64,000 bases of DNA from Capra hircus (GCF_001704415.2 NC_030817.1:28407550-28471549); one strand, 5' to 3'. Positions 1 through 12,045 are shown, counted from the first letter of the stretch. Translations and numbers: made by a program. The notes: a model not told the origin generated them from the letters alone.

Positions 1-29
1 GTTTGTTTGTTTTTGCATAAATAGAGAAA

Positions 30-239
30 AGGAAAGTGAAGTCACTCAGCCGTGTCCCCACTCTTTGCAAACCAATGGACTGCAGCCTACCAGGCTCCTC
101 TGTCCACAGGATTTTTCAGTCAAGAGTTCTGGAGTGGGTTGCTATTTCCTTCTCCAGGGCATCTTCCTGACCCAGGGATTGAACCTGGCTCTCCCACATT
201 GCAGGCAGGTACTTTGACGTCTGAGCCACCAGGGAAGGT
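30..239 (-). mobile_element. Bov-tA SINE, full length
   Basis: Read on the minus strand this is the tRNA-like head (tggctcagacgtcaaag) followed by the Bov-A body and the BovB-like tail ending near ctgagtgacttcac. A perfect 9-bp target duplication, atagagaaa, lies at 21-29 and 240-248, so both ends are exact. It sits inside old L1 sequence. The 63-aa open frame on the plus strand here is an antisense shadow and not a gene. Confidence 0.93.
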
Positions 240-248
240 ATAGAGAAA

Positions 249-1735
249 CCTATCTCTAAGTACATATGTAATTTCAAGGGAACCCAAATAGCCAAAACTA
301 TCTTGGAAAAGATAAAGTGGGAAAGACTTCTAAATTGCAGAATTTGCTACAAAGCTACCATAACACCATGATTCTAGCAGGGAAAATAGATATATAGATA
401 GGTGAAACCAAATAGAGAGTCAAAAAATAAAATATTGCATATATGGTGAGTTGATTTTTGACAAGGGCATCAAGACCATTAATATGGGAAGGGTTGTCTT
501 TCCAACAAAGGGTGCTGGGAAAACTAGATATCCATATGTAAAAATTGAAATCCCTTACCTTCTACCATATACAAAATTGACTAAATTTCAATAATTTTGA
601 ATAAAATTTCAATAAAACTGAAACTGTAACAACTTTTTAAAGAAAAATTTGAGGAAAATATTCATGACAGTTTATTTGCCTATGATTTGAATATGACACT
701 GACCAAAAGGGAAGTAGATAAATTGAACTTCATTAAAATTTAAATCTTTTGTTCATTAAATGACATTATCAAGAGAGTGAAAAGGAAATTCTCAGAGTGA
801 GAGAAAATATTTGGAAAGCATATATTTGATAAGGGATTCATATCCAGAATATATAAAGAACTCCTATAACTCAGCAACCACTAAAAAAATAAACAATTTA
901 ACTTTTAAAAATGCATAAGGACACTTGGGTAGACATTTCTCCAAGGAGCACATGCAAATAACCAGTGAGCATATGGAAATATCTCAACATCATTAGCCAT
1001 TAGCTAAATTAAAATTAGAATCACAACGAGATACCACTTCATATTCATTAGGGTGGCCATTATTTTAAAAGGGTGAAATAAATATTGGTGTGGATGTTGG
1101 GGAAATTTGAAATCTTGTGCATTCTTGATGGGTTATAAAATGGTTCAGCCACTGTACAAAACAGTTTAGTGGATCCTTGTAAAGCAATACATAGAAGAAT
1201 CACTATATGATACAGCAATTTCACTCCTTGTTATATACCTAAAAGCTTTATTGAAACAGATACCTGAATCCCTATGTCCATAGCTACATTATTCACAATA
1301 GACGAAACATTGAAAACAACCTAAATATCCACAATTGGTAAATGGATAAACAAAATGTAGTATATACATATAATGGAATGGAACGGCTAAAAGGGATGAA
1401 ATTCTGATACATGCTCCAACTTGGGTGATTCTTGAGAACTAAGTGAAATGAAGCCAGACACACTAAAAACAAACATTGCATAATTCCACAAATACGGGGT
1501 ACCACTAGAGTATGAAAATTCTTAGAGACAGAAAGTAAAACAGGCCTGTAAGGTGAGAGAATGGAGAGTTATTATTTAAGGGGTACAGAGATCCTATTTG
1601 GGATTATGAAAATGTTTTACTGTTTAGATGCACAACATTGTGAATGTACTTAATATCACTGAATTGTACATTTTAAATTGGTTAAGATAGTAAATTTTAT
1701 GTATATTTTAACACAATAAAGTATTTTCAAGGAAT
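249..1735 (+). mobile_element. L1M LINE, ORF2 C-terminal part and 3' end
   Basis: The text follows the mammalian L1 ORF2 C-terminus and 3' UTR in order: a tail-end reverse transcriptase stretch with gttgatttttgacaagg near 450, the block tatccagaatatataaagaa near 841, the cysteine-rich end region near 1080-1250, and a final A-rich aataaag near 1719. Many stops and indels show an old, dead copy (about 1.5 kb of the usual 6 kb). The Bov-tA at 30-239 interrupts its left edge. Confidence 0.85.
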
Positions 1736-1849
1736 AGGAGGCAAATCAATATCCCATGCACTAATCTATAGGAATTTGGAATAGAGATATTTTGTTTAAA
1801 AATGTTTATATCAAACCAAGTAAAATTACCAGAGGTAAAGAAGGAAATT

Positions 1850-2279
1850 ACAGTTAATCTTGAACAACATGGGCATTAGGGACACCAACTCCTGCATAAG
1901 CAAAAATCTACATAGAACTTTACAGTTGGTCTTCCATAGCTGCAGTTTCACATCCAAATTTATCCAAATGTGGATTATGGAATATGTATTTATTGAAAGG
2001 GCTTCCCTGTTGGCTTGAAGGAAAGAATCCACTTGCTAATACAGGAGACACAGGTTCAATCCTTGAGTCAGGAAGATCCCTGGGAGAAGGAAATGACAAC
2101 TCACTCCAGTATTCTTGCCTGGGAAATCCCATAGACAGAGGAACCTGGCAAGCTATAGTCAGTGCGGTCACAAAAGTGTCTGGCACAACTTAGCAATTAA
2201 AGAACAGCAATTTATTGAAAATGATGCATACAAGTTGACCCACACAGTTCAAATCCCTGTTGTTCAAAGGTCAACTATA
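1850..2279. mobile_element. Non-autonomous pogo/Tigger-type DNA transposon remnant
   Basis: Left end cagttaatcttgaacaaca and right end, read inward on the minus strand, tagttgacctttgaacaaca form diverged terminal inverted repeats. TA flanks both ends (before 1851 and after 2277), the target preference of TcMar-Tigger elements. The interior contains tccttcca-type text (cagttggtcttccatagctgcag) known from these short derivatives. No transposase is present. A Bov-tA SINE inserted later splits it at 1999-2209. The exact subfamily is not determined. Confidence 0.7.
1999..2209 (+). mobile_element. Bov-tA SINE inserted in the Tigger-type element
   Basis: Starts with ggcttccctgttggct and ends with the BovB-like tail ggcacaacttagcaattaaag. 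A perfect 11-bp target duplication, atttattgaaa, is at 1988-1998 and 2210-2220. It therefore arrived after the DNA transposon. Confidence 0.92.
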
Positions 2280-2629
2280 CATACAATCAAAAGTTCAGTC
2301 AGTAAAAATATACAACAATCATAAATGTTTCCAGATAGCAAGTACCAATGGAATTTCAAGCTAGAAGAAACAAAAACGGATAGAACTACAAGCAGATTTA
2401 AATAAACCAACAATTATAGCTGGTAGATTCAAAACTCTTTTCTCAATAATCAATAGAAAGTCAATAGGATATAGATAAAGATTTAAATAACACCAGCAAG
2501 CAACACACATGGCATTTTGAAAACATCCCAAACCAAAAGATTAATATAGGTTATTTTCAAATCCTATGGATTATTCCCTGAAATAGAGAAAAAAAAAAAA
2601 GAAAACTATATCTTAAGACAAAGCTACTA

Positions 2630-3486
2630 TTCAGTTCAGTTCAGTTGCTCAGTCGTGTCCAATTCTTTGCGACCCCATGAATCGCAGCACGCCAGGCCTC
2701 CCTGTCCATCACCAACTCCCGGAGTTCACTCAGACTCACATCCATTGAGTCAGTGATGCCATCCAGCCATCTCATCCTCTGTCATCCCCTTCTCCTCCTG
2801 CCCCCAATCCCTCCCAGCATCAAAGTCTTTTCCAATGAGTCACCTCTTTGCATGAGGTGGCCAGAGTACTGGAATTTCAGCTTTAGCATCATTCCTTCCA
2901 AAGAAATCCCAGGGCTGACTCCTTCAGAATGGATCTTCTTGCAGTCCAAGGGACTCTCAAGAGTCTTCTCCAACACCACAGTTCAAAAGCATCAATTCTT
3001 TGGTGCTCAGCTTTTTTCACAGTCCAAATCTCACATCCATACATGACCACAGAAAAAACCACAGGCTTGACTAGATGGACCTTAGTCAGCAAAGTAATGT
3101 CTCTGCTTTTGAATATGCTATCTAGGTTGGTCATAACTTTTCTTCCAAGGGGTAAGCGTCTTTTAATTTCATGGCTGCAGTCACCATCTGCAGTGATTTT
3201 GGAGCACAAAAAATAAAGTCTGACACTGTTTTCACTGTTTCCCCATCTATTTCCCATGAAGTGATTGGCCTGGATGCCATGATCTTCATTTTCTGAATGT
3301 TGAGCTTTAAGCTGACTTTTTCACTCTCCTCTTTCACTTTCATCAAGAGGCTTTTTAGCTCCTCTTCACTTCTGCCATAAGGGTGGTGTCATCTGCATAT
3401 CTGAGGTTATTGATATTTCTCCCGGCAATCTTGATTCCAGCTTGTGCTTCTTCCAGTCCAGCGTTTCTCATGATGTACTCTGCTTC
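2630..3486 (-). mobile_element. BovB LINE 3' fragment inside the L1M ORF2
   Basis: Minus-strand BovB from the reverse transcriptase YADD region (plus text gtcatctgcatatctgagg at 3389) to the 3' end (plus ttcagttcagttgctcagtcgtg at 2630). The open frames of 122, 71 and 65 codons on this strand are pieces of the RT C-terminal region in different frames, so frameshifts are present. The flanks agacaaagctacta (2617-2630) and agccaaatacta (3490-3501) look like a decayed target duplication with a 2-base indel. L1M continues on both sides. Confidence 0.92.
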
Positions 3487-4353
3487 ATAAGCCAAATACT
3501 AAACAAATTTAATATAATTAAAATGATGCAAAATGTTCTCTGACTGTAATGGAATTCAACAAGAACTTAATAACAAAAAGATAACAAGAAAATCTCCAAA
3601 TACTTAAAAATTAAACAACATATCTAAATGATACATGAATGAAAAAAAAGTCACAGGTAAATTAAAAAATATTTGGAACTGAATATGTGTGAAAGTCCAA
3701 ATAAAAATTTGCGGGATATAACTAAAGCAGTGCTGAAGGTAAATTTATACTCATAAATGCTATTAAAAAAGAATAAAGGTCTTTATTGAATAATCTTATT
3801 TTTTCACCTTAAAAACTAATAAATACAAAATAACCCAGATTGAGTAGAAGAAAGGAAATAATAAAGACCAAATCTATTCAATAAAACTGGAAAGAGATAA
3901 AAAAGAAAATCAGTGGCCCAAGGATGTTTTTTGAAAACATTAATGATAGTATTATAATAATAAAAACTATTGATAACTTCTGCCAAGGCATATAAGTAAA
4001 CTATAGAGAAGCATTTCTCTTAAATACAGATGAAAAAAATCTTCAATATTATACTAGCAAATCTAATAGAATTACTAGAAAAAATAGCACAATATAACTG
4101 AATGACGTTTATTCCAGGAATGGAAAGTTTGTTCAATATTTCAATATTTCAGTCAGTCAATGTAATCTATCATATTAACATAATAAAAAATCACATAATG
4201 TCAATTGATGCAGGAAAAGAGCTTGACAAAATTCAGCATCTATTCTTTCATCATAAAAACTCATCAAACTGGGAATATAAGACACTTACTCCACATATTA
4301 GACAATATCTACAAAAGCCTACCACAAATATCACTTAAAAGTAAGAAACTGAG

Positions 4354-4428
4354 GGCTTTCCAGGTGGTAGTAGCAGTAAAGAAAACCTGCCTGCCAACGT
4401 AGGAGATGCGAGAGATATGGGTCCAATC
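4354..4428 (+). mobile_element. Bov-tA SINE, 5' head fragment only
   Basis: Only the tRNA-like head is present: gggctttccaggtggtagta through ggtccaatc. The body and tail are missing; the sequence runs directly into an AT-rich tract. It interrupts the L1M ORF2 remnant. Confidence 0.7.
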
Positions 4429-4429
4429 A

Positions 4430-4492
4430 TACATATATATTATGTATTATACACATATGTATTAAACATACATATACATAACACTACAAGTA
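4430..4492. repeat. AT-rich simple repeat
   Basis: Imperfect alternation of catata/tatgta units immediately downstream of the SINE head, probably expanded from its truncation point. Confidence 0.7.
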
Positions 4493-5943
4493 TTGTCTAC
4501 CCTCATCACTACTAGTCAGCATTAAACTATAAGTCATAGTCAGTGCAGTAAGGTAGAGAAAAGAAATAGGAAGCATATAGATCAGAAACAAAGAAACATA
4601 ACTGTCCTTATTAACAGATTACATGATTGCCTAGAAGAAATGTTCATAGAATCTACCAAAAAGTTTCTAGAATTAATTAATGTTTTGGAAGGTAGCAGGG
4701 CATAAGGTCAACGTAAAAATATCAATCTTGTTTCTATGTACTAGTAATGTATAACTGGAAAGTGAAATTTTGAAAAATAATGTAATTTACAATAGCCCTC
4801 AAACTTGAAATTTTTACATATAAATCTAACAAAACATGTATGCATAATACTACAAATTATTGCATGATAATTTGTATGCATAATACTATGCATAATACTA
4901 CAAATTACTGATGAAACACTTCAAAGATGATCTAAGTATATCAGAAGGTACACCTTGTTTTGGATCGACATACTCAAAATAGTTAAAATGACCTTACAGT
5001 GTTGTCAATTACCTCAACAAAGCTGGAAAAAAAATAGTTAAGGTGTCAGTTTTCCTGAAACTAATCTACTGATTGAAAAAAAATCCCATCAGGAATTGTA
5101 GATAGGTACTAGACAAGTTGATTCAAACATTTATAGGGAAAGGTAAAAAATGTAGAGTAACCAAAATACTTGAAGGGGTCCTCAGAAAAACAGTTCAGAG
5201 GGCAAGTAAGGACAGAAAAAATATCACCAACATTATTAACTATTAAAGAAGTGTGAATTTCTTTTATAGAAAATAAAAATGATATTAAATGACTCATATT
5301 ACCCAATTTGAATACTTATAAAAAGCTAAATACTCAAGACTGCATGGTACTGGTGAATGAGCAGATACTGTTATCAATGGAACAGTTAGATGTTTCATTA
5401 AACTTAGAATCCATAAATATAGGTTCTCATAAATATGAACAAATGATATTTTATTTATTGTGGGAAAATATACATAAAGTTAATCATGTTTACAGTTTTA
5501 AAGTGTACAATTCAAAATGAATTTGCTAATTGGTTTTTGGCAAAGTTGCAAAGGCAATTCCATACAGAATAATTTGTCTTTATAACATGGGATAATTTGA
5601 TATGCAAAAAAAATAATTTTGACTCAAACCTCATTCCTTACACACCCCAAAAATTCAAAATGAACCTTAGAACTAAATTGAAAACATAAAACTATAACAA
5701 GCTTTAAAATAGGAGGAAATCTCATTACTTGGATTTAGACTTAAAGTTCATACACACAATTTTAAAAGAACAGTCCATCAAATAGAAAAAATGATTGCCA
5801 AATTGAATTTCATCATAATTATTTTTTTCAGTGACTTCACTATTGTGAATATGCAATGAAATACTGCTAAAAGAATTAAAGACAAGCTTCAGACTGAGAA
5901 AAATATTTGCAAATCACATTTCCAAAAAGTATGTGTATCCAGA

Positions 5944-5992
5944 GTATATATAAATATATATATTATATATATTTATATGTATATATAAAGAA
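5944..5992. repeat. TA-rich simple repeat within L1M
   Basis: Run of tatata/aatata units following the L1 block atccagagtatataaa; likely a local expansion of the L1 text atccagaatatataaaga. Confidence 0.75.
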
Positions 5993-6184
5993 CCTGCATA
6001 TCTCAACAGAAAGGAAATAACCCAATTAACAAATGCCAAATAATAAATTAGCAAAAGGCTTAAAAAGACACTTTATCCAAGAGAATATACAAATGGAAAA
6101 TGAGAACATTTAAAGTAGCACATGCTAACTAGAAACATAGGTGAAAAAAGAATTCTGGAAACTTTAGTTCATCATGGCCAAGGT

Positions 6185-6690
6185 GGCACATACAGCTATC
6201 ACAGTTGCTCAGTAATATTCTATGGTATGGAGTACTACCATATTCCAAATGGTAGTTCATTCTTCCATTTGCCAACTGACAGATATTAGGGATGTAAATT
6301 AAAAATTTTAGGTTTTGATGAATAAAATGGCCTCAAACATTTTTGTTCAAGTGTTTAGATGGAGCTATATTTTAATTGCTCTAGGGCAAATATCTAGGCA
6401 TGGGATTCTTGGATACAATAAATGTATATTTAACTGCACAAGAAACTGCCAAACTGATCTGTAAAGTAGCTCTATCATTTTGTATTTCCAGCAAAATTTG
6501 TTCAACATTCTTGCCAGCCCTTGGCATTATCAATCTTTTTGATTACAGTCATTCTAGAGAGTGTCTAATGGTATTTCATTGTAGCTTTAATTCACACTTC
6601 CTTAATAGTTAATAATGCTAATAATCTTTTTATGTATTTATTTGCCATCTAAACTTTTTTTTTTAGTGTCTTTTCAAATATTTTGGCCAT
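6185..6690 (-). mobile_element. L1 LINE 3' part, minus strand
   Basis: Reverse-complement L1 end-of-ORF2 and 3' text: ctcagtaatattctatgg (6210), catgggattcttggataca (6399), gccaaactgatctgtaaag (6448), and the block gtatttcattgtagctttaattcac (6571). Orientation is opposite to the L1M remnant that ends just upstream. It is broken off by the Bov-tA at 6722. Confidence 0.75.
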
Positions 6691-6721
6691 TTGCTTTGGA
6701 TTGCTATCTTTTTATTATTCA

Positions 6722-6940
6722 GTTGGGCTTCCCTGGTGGCTCAGATGGTAAAGAATCTGCCTGCAATCCAGGAGACCTATGTTCGATCCCTAGGTTGGGA
6801 AGATCCCCTAGAAGGAAATGGCAACCCACTCCAGTGTTCTTGCCTGGAGAATCCTCATGGAAAGTGGAGCCTGGTGGACTACAGTCCATGGGGTCAAGTT
6901 GGACATGACTGAGTAACTCACACTTTCACTTTCATGTATA
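6722..6940 (+). mobile_element. Bov-tA SINE, full length
   Basis: Head gggcttccctggtggctcag at 6724, body ggaaatggcaacccactcca, tail ttggacatgactgagtaactc. Two open frames of 97 and 73 codons that start in or near it are SINE translations and not genes. Confidence 0.93.
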
Positions 6941-7108
6941 CAAAAGCTCTTCTATTACACTTGATAAAGGCTTGAGAAAGAACATTAAAAAAGAGAGAGA
7001 AAGAGATGGATAAAGTGGAGAACATAAACTAAAGGAAAAGGGAGCACTGAGTATGGAATAGAAAAGATGAAACAAGCTAGATAAAAGTAAAAGATCATCA
7101 AGTAGTCC

Positions 7109-7243
7109 AGTTGTTTTTAAACATGACTGCTCATTAGAAACATATCTGGAGCTCTGGAGAAAAAAGGCAATACCTGAGCATTTGTATTTTTCAAAATATT
7201 TCAAGATAATTCTGACAAGCATCTAGATTTTAAAAAGTGATTA
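7109..7243 (+). mobile_element. MER5-like hAT non-autonomous transposon remnant
   Basis: The stretch starts cagttgtttttaaacatgac and contains gctcattagaaacatatctgg and cctgagcatttgtatttttc, matching the order of words in MER5-type elements. The right inverted repeat is eroded (attttaaaaagtg). I could not check it against a library. Confidence 0.5.
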
Positions 7244-7269
7244 CAGGTGTTTTCTATTAGATCCTAGCT

Positions 7270-7488
7270 TTGGTCACTCCCCTGGTGGCTTAGACAGAAA
7301 AGCATCTGCTTACAATGCAGGAGACCCGGGTTCAATCCCTGGGTCAGGAAGATCCTATGGAGAAGGAAATGCCAACCCACTCCAGTACTCTTGCCTGAAA
7401 AATCCCACGGATGGAGAAGCCCGGTAGGCTACAGTCCATGGGGTCACAAAGAGTTGGACACGACTGAGCGATTTCACTTCACTTGGTG
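7270..7488 (+). mobile_element. Bov-tA SINE, full length
   Basis: Head ctcccctggtggcttagaca, body ggaaatgccaacccactcca, tail ggacacgactgagcgatttc. The 255 bases between it and the next L1 (7489-7744) are AT-rich and show nothing I can assign; they may be decayed inter-ORF L1 sequence. Confidence 0.92.
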
Positions 7489-7744
7489 ATAAAGTGTTCT
7501 ATTATTTTTCTGTTGACCAATCACAATACAATGGTATTAAGTGAGTAACAGATACATAATCACAATAGTAAAAGATGTTTATCAGTTTTCACAATCAATA
7601 GCCAGATAAAAAAATAAAAGGTAATTACAATTGCAAGCCACAATGGGAACATAATTAATTTAATAATATAAAATAATTGCATGCAATTTGGGGGACTCCA
7701 GTAGAGTGATGTGGTAAGTGGAAGTGCATACATGCACATGTTTT

Positions 7745-9655
7745 CATCTATCCAGTCAGTCTATATCTTTTGGTTGGTGCATTTAATCCATTTGCATTTA
7801 AAATTATTGTTATGTATGATCTTATTACCATTTTCTTAATTGTTCTGGTTTATTTTCTGTAGGTCTTTTCCTTCTCTTGTGTTTCCTGCTTAAAGAAGTT
7901 CCTTTAGCACTTGTTGTAAAGCTGGTTTGATGATGCTGAATTCTCTTAATTTTTGCTTGTCTGGAAAGCTTTTTACTTCTCCATCAAATCTGAAGGTACA
8001 TCTTGCTCGATAGAGTATTCGTGGTTGTAGGTTCTTCACTTTTATCACTAAATATATAATGCCATTTCCCTCTGGCTTGTAGTGTTTCTGTTGAGATATC
8101 AGCTGATAGGCTGATGGGAGCTCCCTTTATGTTGTCATTTTTTTCTTGTTACTTTTAATATTTTATCTGTCTTTAATTTTTGTCAGTTTTATTACTGTCT
8201 TGGTGTGTTCCTCCTTGGGTTTATCCTACCTGGGACTCTCTGTTCTTCCTGGATTTGGTTGACTATTTCCTTTCCCATATTCAGGAAGTTTTCAACTATT
8301 ATCTCTTCAGATAATTTCTCAGATCCTCTCTCTCTCTCTTCTCCTTCTGGGACCCCTATAACGTGAATCTTGGTGTGTTTAATGTTGCCCCAGAAATCTC
8401 TTAGGCTGTCTTCATTTCTTTTCATTCTTTGTTCTATGTTCTGTTCTATGGCAGTGATTTCCACCATTCTGTCCTCCAGGTCATTTATCCATTCTGCCTC
8501 AGTTATTCTGCCACTGATTCCTTTTGGTATATTACTCATCTCTATTTGTTTGTTCTTTAGTTCTTCTAGGTCTTTGATAAACATTTCTTGCATTTTCTCA
8601 ATCTTCACCTCCATCCTCTTCCCCTTTTCCCAAGATCCTGGTTCATCTTCACTATCATTATTCTGAATTCTTTTTCTGAAATGTTGCATATCTCCACTTC
8701 ATTTAATATTTTTTCTGAGATTTTATCTCGTTCTTTCATCTGGGACATAAATTTCTGCATTTTCATTGTGATTAACTTTCTGTAATACGTTTTTTGTTTT
8801 AGCCACTGTAAGGCTGTGCTTCTTCTTGCTTCTTCTGTCTGCCGTCTGATGGATGAGGCTAAGAGGCTTGTATAAGCTTCTTGATGGGAGGGACTGGTGA
8901 TGGGTCTTGCTTTGGTGGGCAGGGCCTTGCTCAGTAAAGCTTTAATCTGATTATCTGTTGATGGGTGGGATTGCACTCCCTCCTTGGTAGTCGTTTGGCC
9001 TAAGGTGACCAAGTCCTGGGGTCTATGGGCTCTGCGGTAGGGTTAGCCCCAAGAGAATTTGTGCCAAATGGAACCTTCCAGTGCCCCAGTCCCTGTGGTG
9101 AGCCCCTATCAACCCACGCCTCCGCAAGAGGCCCTCCAACACTAGCAGGAAGCTTTGGTTCAGTCTGCTGTGGGATCACTGCTCCTCTCCTCTGGGTCTT
9201 GATGTGTACAAAATTTTGTGTGTGCCCTCCAAGACTTGAGTCTGTGTTTCCCTCAGTCCTCTAGAAGGTCTATAATCAAAGCCTGCAGACCCTCAAGGCC
9301 AGATTCCCTGGGGATTCCCAGTCCCTCTGTCAGATCCCCAGGCTAGGATGCCTGAAGTGGGGTTCAGCGCTTTCACATTAGTGTGAGAAATTCATTGGTA
9401 TTATTGTTCTCCAGTCTGTGGGTCACCCACCTGGTAGGTATGGGATTTGACTTTATTGTGATTGCCCCCCTCCTACTGTCTCACTGCAGCTTCGTCTTTG
9501 TCTTTGGACATGGGGTATCTTTTTGGTGGGTCCCGGCATCCTCCTGTCGATGGTTGTTCAACAAATACTTGCAATTTTGGTGCTCGCACAGAAGGAGATG
9601 AATGCATGTCCTTCTACTTCTCCATCTCCAACAGGAAGCCCCCTGGTCTTCATTT
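7745..9655 (-). mobile_element. L1 LINE 5' half (5' UTR and ORF1), minus strand
   Basis: Reading from 9655 down, the element begins with an L1 5' UTR of a ruminant type (about 9655-8770, GC-richer than its surroundings), then ORF1 (8766-7890) and the short inter-ORF spacer (plus text gtgcatttaatccatttgcat at 7783). ORF2 is absent: sequence identity with L1 stops near 7745. It is therefore a 5' half without its 3' half, the reverse of normal 5' truncation, and must have been cut by deletion or rearrangement. Confidence 0.85.
7890..8766 (-). pseudogene. L1 ORF1 (RNA-binding protein) pseudogene
   Basis: ORF1p is the nucleic-acid chaperone of L1: a coiled coil, an RRM and a C-terminal domain. 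Here the start is near 8766 (MKMQKFMSQ). A first frameshift lies near 8630, where KMNQDLGKR passes into the frame carrying KMQEMFIKDLEELK, a coiled-coil heptad region. The RRM core is visible as IHVIGVPEGEERE, followed by RVPGRINPRRNTPRQ at the end of a 165-codon open frame (8689-8192). A second frameshift near 8192 leads into the C-terminal domain, recognisable as GEVKSFPDKQKLREF, ending at a stop at 7890-7892. Length without the shifts is about right for ORF1 (near 290 codons). Not functional. Confidence 0.85.
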
Positions 9656-9679
9656 AAATTGGTGTTCTCCTATAGCTAC

Positions 9680-9891
9680 GGGGCTTCCCTGGTGGCTCAG
9701 ATGGTAAAGAATCTGCCTACAATGTGGGAGACCTGGGTTCCATCCCTGGTTTGGGAAGAGCCCCTGGAAGAGGGGATGGCAACCCACTCCAGTATTCTTG
9801 ACTGAAAAATCCCTTGGACAGAGGAGCCTGACAGGGCTCTGACCATGGGGTCACAAAGAGACAGACAGGACCGAGCAACTAAGCACAGTAC
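9680..9891 (+). mobile_element. Bov-tA SINE, full length
   Basis: Head gggcttccctggtggctcag at 9680, tail aggaccgagcaactaagcac. Near-perfect 8-bp flanks atagctac (9672-9679) and atagatac (9892-9899) are the likely target duplication. Confidence 0.92.
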
Positions 9892-9902
9892 ATAGATACA
9901 GT

Positions 9903-10640
9903 GGGTTTTTTTTTCAGGCTGGTTGTTATCTTTGTCTCTCTAAAATTTAATAAATATGTATCTTGGTATGAATTATGTGAATTTATCTTATTTGAAATTC
10001 GCTTGGTTTCTTGAATCTGTTTCAGCTGCTATTTCTTTGAATAATTTTTCAGTTCCACTCTCTTTCTTCTCCTTCTGGGACTCCAGTGACACACACAGTA
10101 AGTTTTCTGTTATTGTTCCAAAGGTTCCTGAGACTATTTTTAGAAAATGTATTTTCTCTCTGTTGTTCAGATTGGGTAAATTCTGTGTTCTAAGCTCAAG
10201 TTCGCTGATTCTATTCTCTATCATCCACGTTCCATTATTTATCAAGTCTTAAAATTTTGGTATTTATATTTTTTATCCCTGCAATTTATATTGCTTATTT
10301 TTTACAGACACTATTACTTTGCAAAGATTTTCTACCTTTTAATGCACTTGAAAAGAATTTGTAATTGCTTATTAAAGCATTTTAATGATGGCTGCTTTGA
10401 AATCTTATCAGAATCACAACAAATAAATGACCTCCTGGTCATTTTACTGGTCAAATTACTGTCTTTTGGATATTTTGGATATTGTGTTGAGAGACTAGGG
10501 TTCTATTTCTTATCTTCTTCAATTACTAGTCAGTCTTCATGTTGGGGTATAGCACTAGGACCATGTATATTCAGCTCCTCACCCTTTGATATTAGAAGAG
10601 GAGAGGGGGAAACAAAATGCCAAATAGCCCTGCCCCCACA
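9903..10640 (-). mobile_element. HAL1-like (half-L1, ORF1-only) LINE remnant
   Basis: Minus-strand frame 10245-9988 reads an ORF1-like coiled-coil piece with NRISELELRTQNLPNLNNREK and a degraded RRM (SLESQKEKKESGTEKLFKEIAAE). Plus text ttgcttattaaagcatttt (10365) and ttttggatattgtgttgaga (10471) is typical of the 3' part of HAL1, which carries ORF1 but no ORF2. Old and heavily mutated; an L1ME copy is the alternative. Confidence 0.6.
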
Positions 10641-10734
10641 CCTCCTTCTGCTTAGTTGATGAATAATTTGGTAGAATCTCCATTATCCCTCAGTCTCAAA
10701 TGGGTGGGGAAGTAAAGTCTGATTGTTGTCCCAA

Positions 10735-12045
10735 CTGATTTTTGATACAGCAATCCAAAAGATTCAGCAGAGCAATTCAATAAAAATTCAACAGTTTTCA
10801 ACTAATGGTTTTGAATATAATTGTGTATAACTGAATATACATATGAAAAAATTAAACCTCAAATCATATGTCTCACGCTATACAAAAAAAGAAGTTTGAG
10901 AAAGATTGTTCACGTAAAACTAAAAGCTAATATTATATAAAACTTCTTAAAAAAAAAAAACAAACATAAGAATGAGAATATCTCTGTGACCTGGGGTTAG
11001 GTAAACATCTCTTAGGCAGAGAAAACAACCATAAAGGAAAAAATGGTATGATGTATTTAACCAAAGTTTAATCTTCTACTCATAGAAGAACAGCTTTAAG
11101 AAAATGAACATGCAAATATTTATATAACATATACCTGAAAATTTATATGAAAAATATACCAAGAATTTCTGTAAGTCAAGAATAGACAAAACACAGTTTA
11201 AAAACATATAAAGGACTGGAATAGACACATGGCAAAATATGATACATGAATGGCTCAATAAGCACAAGTGAGCGTATGTTAATTTTCAAGACATCAGATA
11301 TTAAAACGATAAAAATATGCCACTTAAAATAACTAGAATGGCTAAAATTAAAAAGGATGTCAGTACCAAAGTTTGAGGGGATAGGATAACAACTGACGCT
11401 CTTACACATTATTAGTGGGAGAGTAAAATGATTAAAAAAAGAAAATTGGAAAACAGTTTGGAAGTTTCTTTTAATGTTAAGTATACTCTTACTCTATGAT
11501 CCAACAATTTCAGTCCTAGGCATCTACACAAGAGAAATAAAAGCCTTTCGACATAGATACTTGTACGATAATGTTCCAGAAGCTTTATTCACAGTAGCAA
11601 AAAAGAAAAAAAAAAAAAAGGAAAACTTGTAAACACTTATCAACAGTGAAATAATTAAATTCCTGTTTAATCACACAATGGACTACTTCTAAATAAAAAC
11701 AAAAAATATATACAACAACAGGCAAGAATCTCATACACATTATACCAAAAGAAATAAGCCAAAACTAAAGACCACATATTGTATGATTCCATTTATGTGA
11801 AATCCTAGAACAGACAAAACAAATCAGAAAATTAGTTGCTGTTGATAGGGTGAAATTTCATTGGAAGAGCATGAGAGAATCATCTGAGGGAAGGAAAATG
11901 TTTTATGTTGTTTTAATATGCATAGGAGTTACCCAGGTATTTGCCTTCTTCAAAACTCCTAGATTTTTACACTTAAAACAGATGTGTTTCACTGAATGTA
12001 AACTTCAGTTCAAAGAAAAAAGAATTGTAAGTAAATTTTGAAATA
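10735..12045 (+). mobile_element. L1M LINE, ORF2 C-terminus and 3' UTR
   Basis: Collinear with the end of L1 ORF2: gacctggggttaggtaaac (10989), agaatggctaaaattaaaaagg (11335), tgatccaacaatttcagtcctagg (11498), attgtatgattccatttatg (11777), and a decayed 3' UTR to about 12045. Multiple stops in every frame. Positions 10641-10734 just upstream show nothing assignable. Confidence 0.82.

Larger units (their letters stand above)
2283..6130 (+). mobile_element. L1M LINE, long decayed ORF2 remnant (composite)
   Basis: After removing later insertions the text runs collinearly with mammalian L1 ORF2: the endonuclease/linker part (2300-2620), the segment with gcgggatataactaaagcag (3712), the reverse transcriptase region with attgatgcaggaaaagagcttgacaaaattcagc (4203) and attaacagattacatgattgcc (4612, the degraded ADD site), then the C-terminal part past 5500-6100. 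No frame stays open beyond about 80 codons. BovB at 2630-3486, a SINE fragment at 4354-4428 and AT-rich tracts interrupt it. Confidence 0.83.

Noticed and set aside
9025..9640. GC-richer block with plus-strand frames of 79-98 codons, resembling a first exon or CpG-type promoter
   Set aside because: It is the L1 5' UTR in reverse; the frames are shadows.
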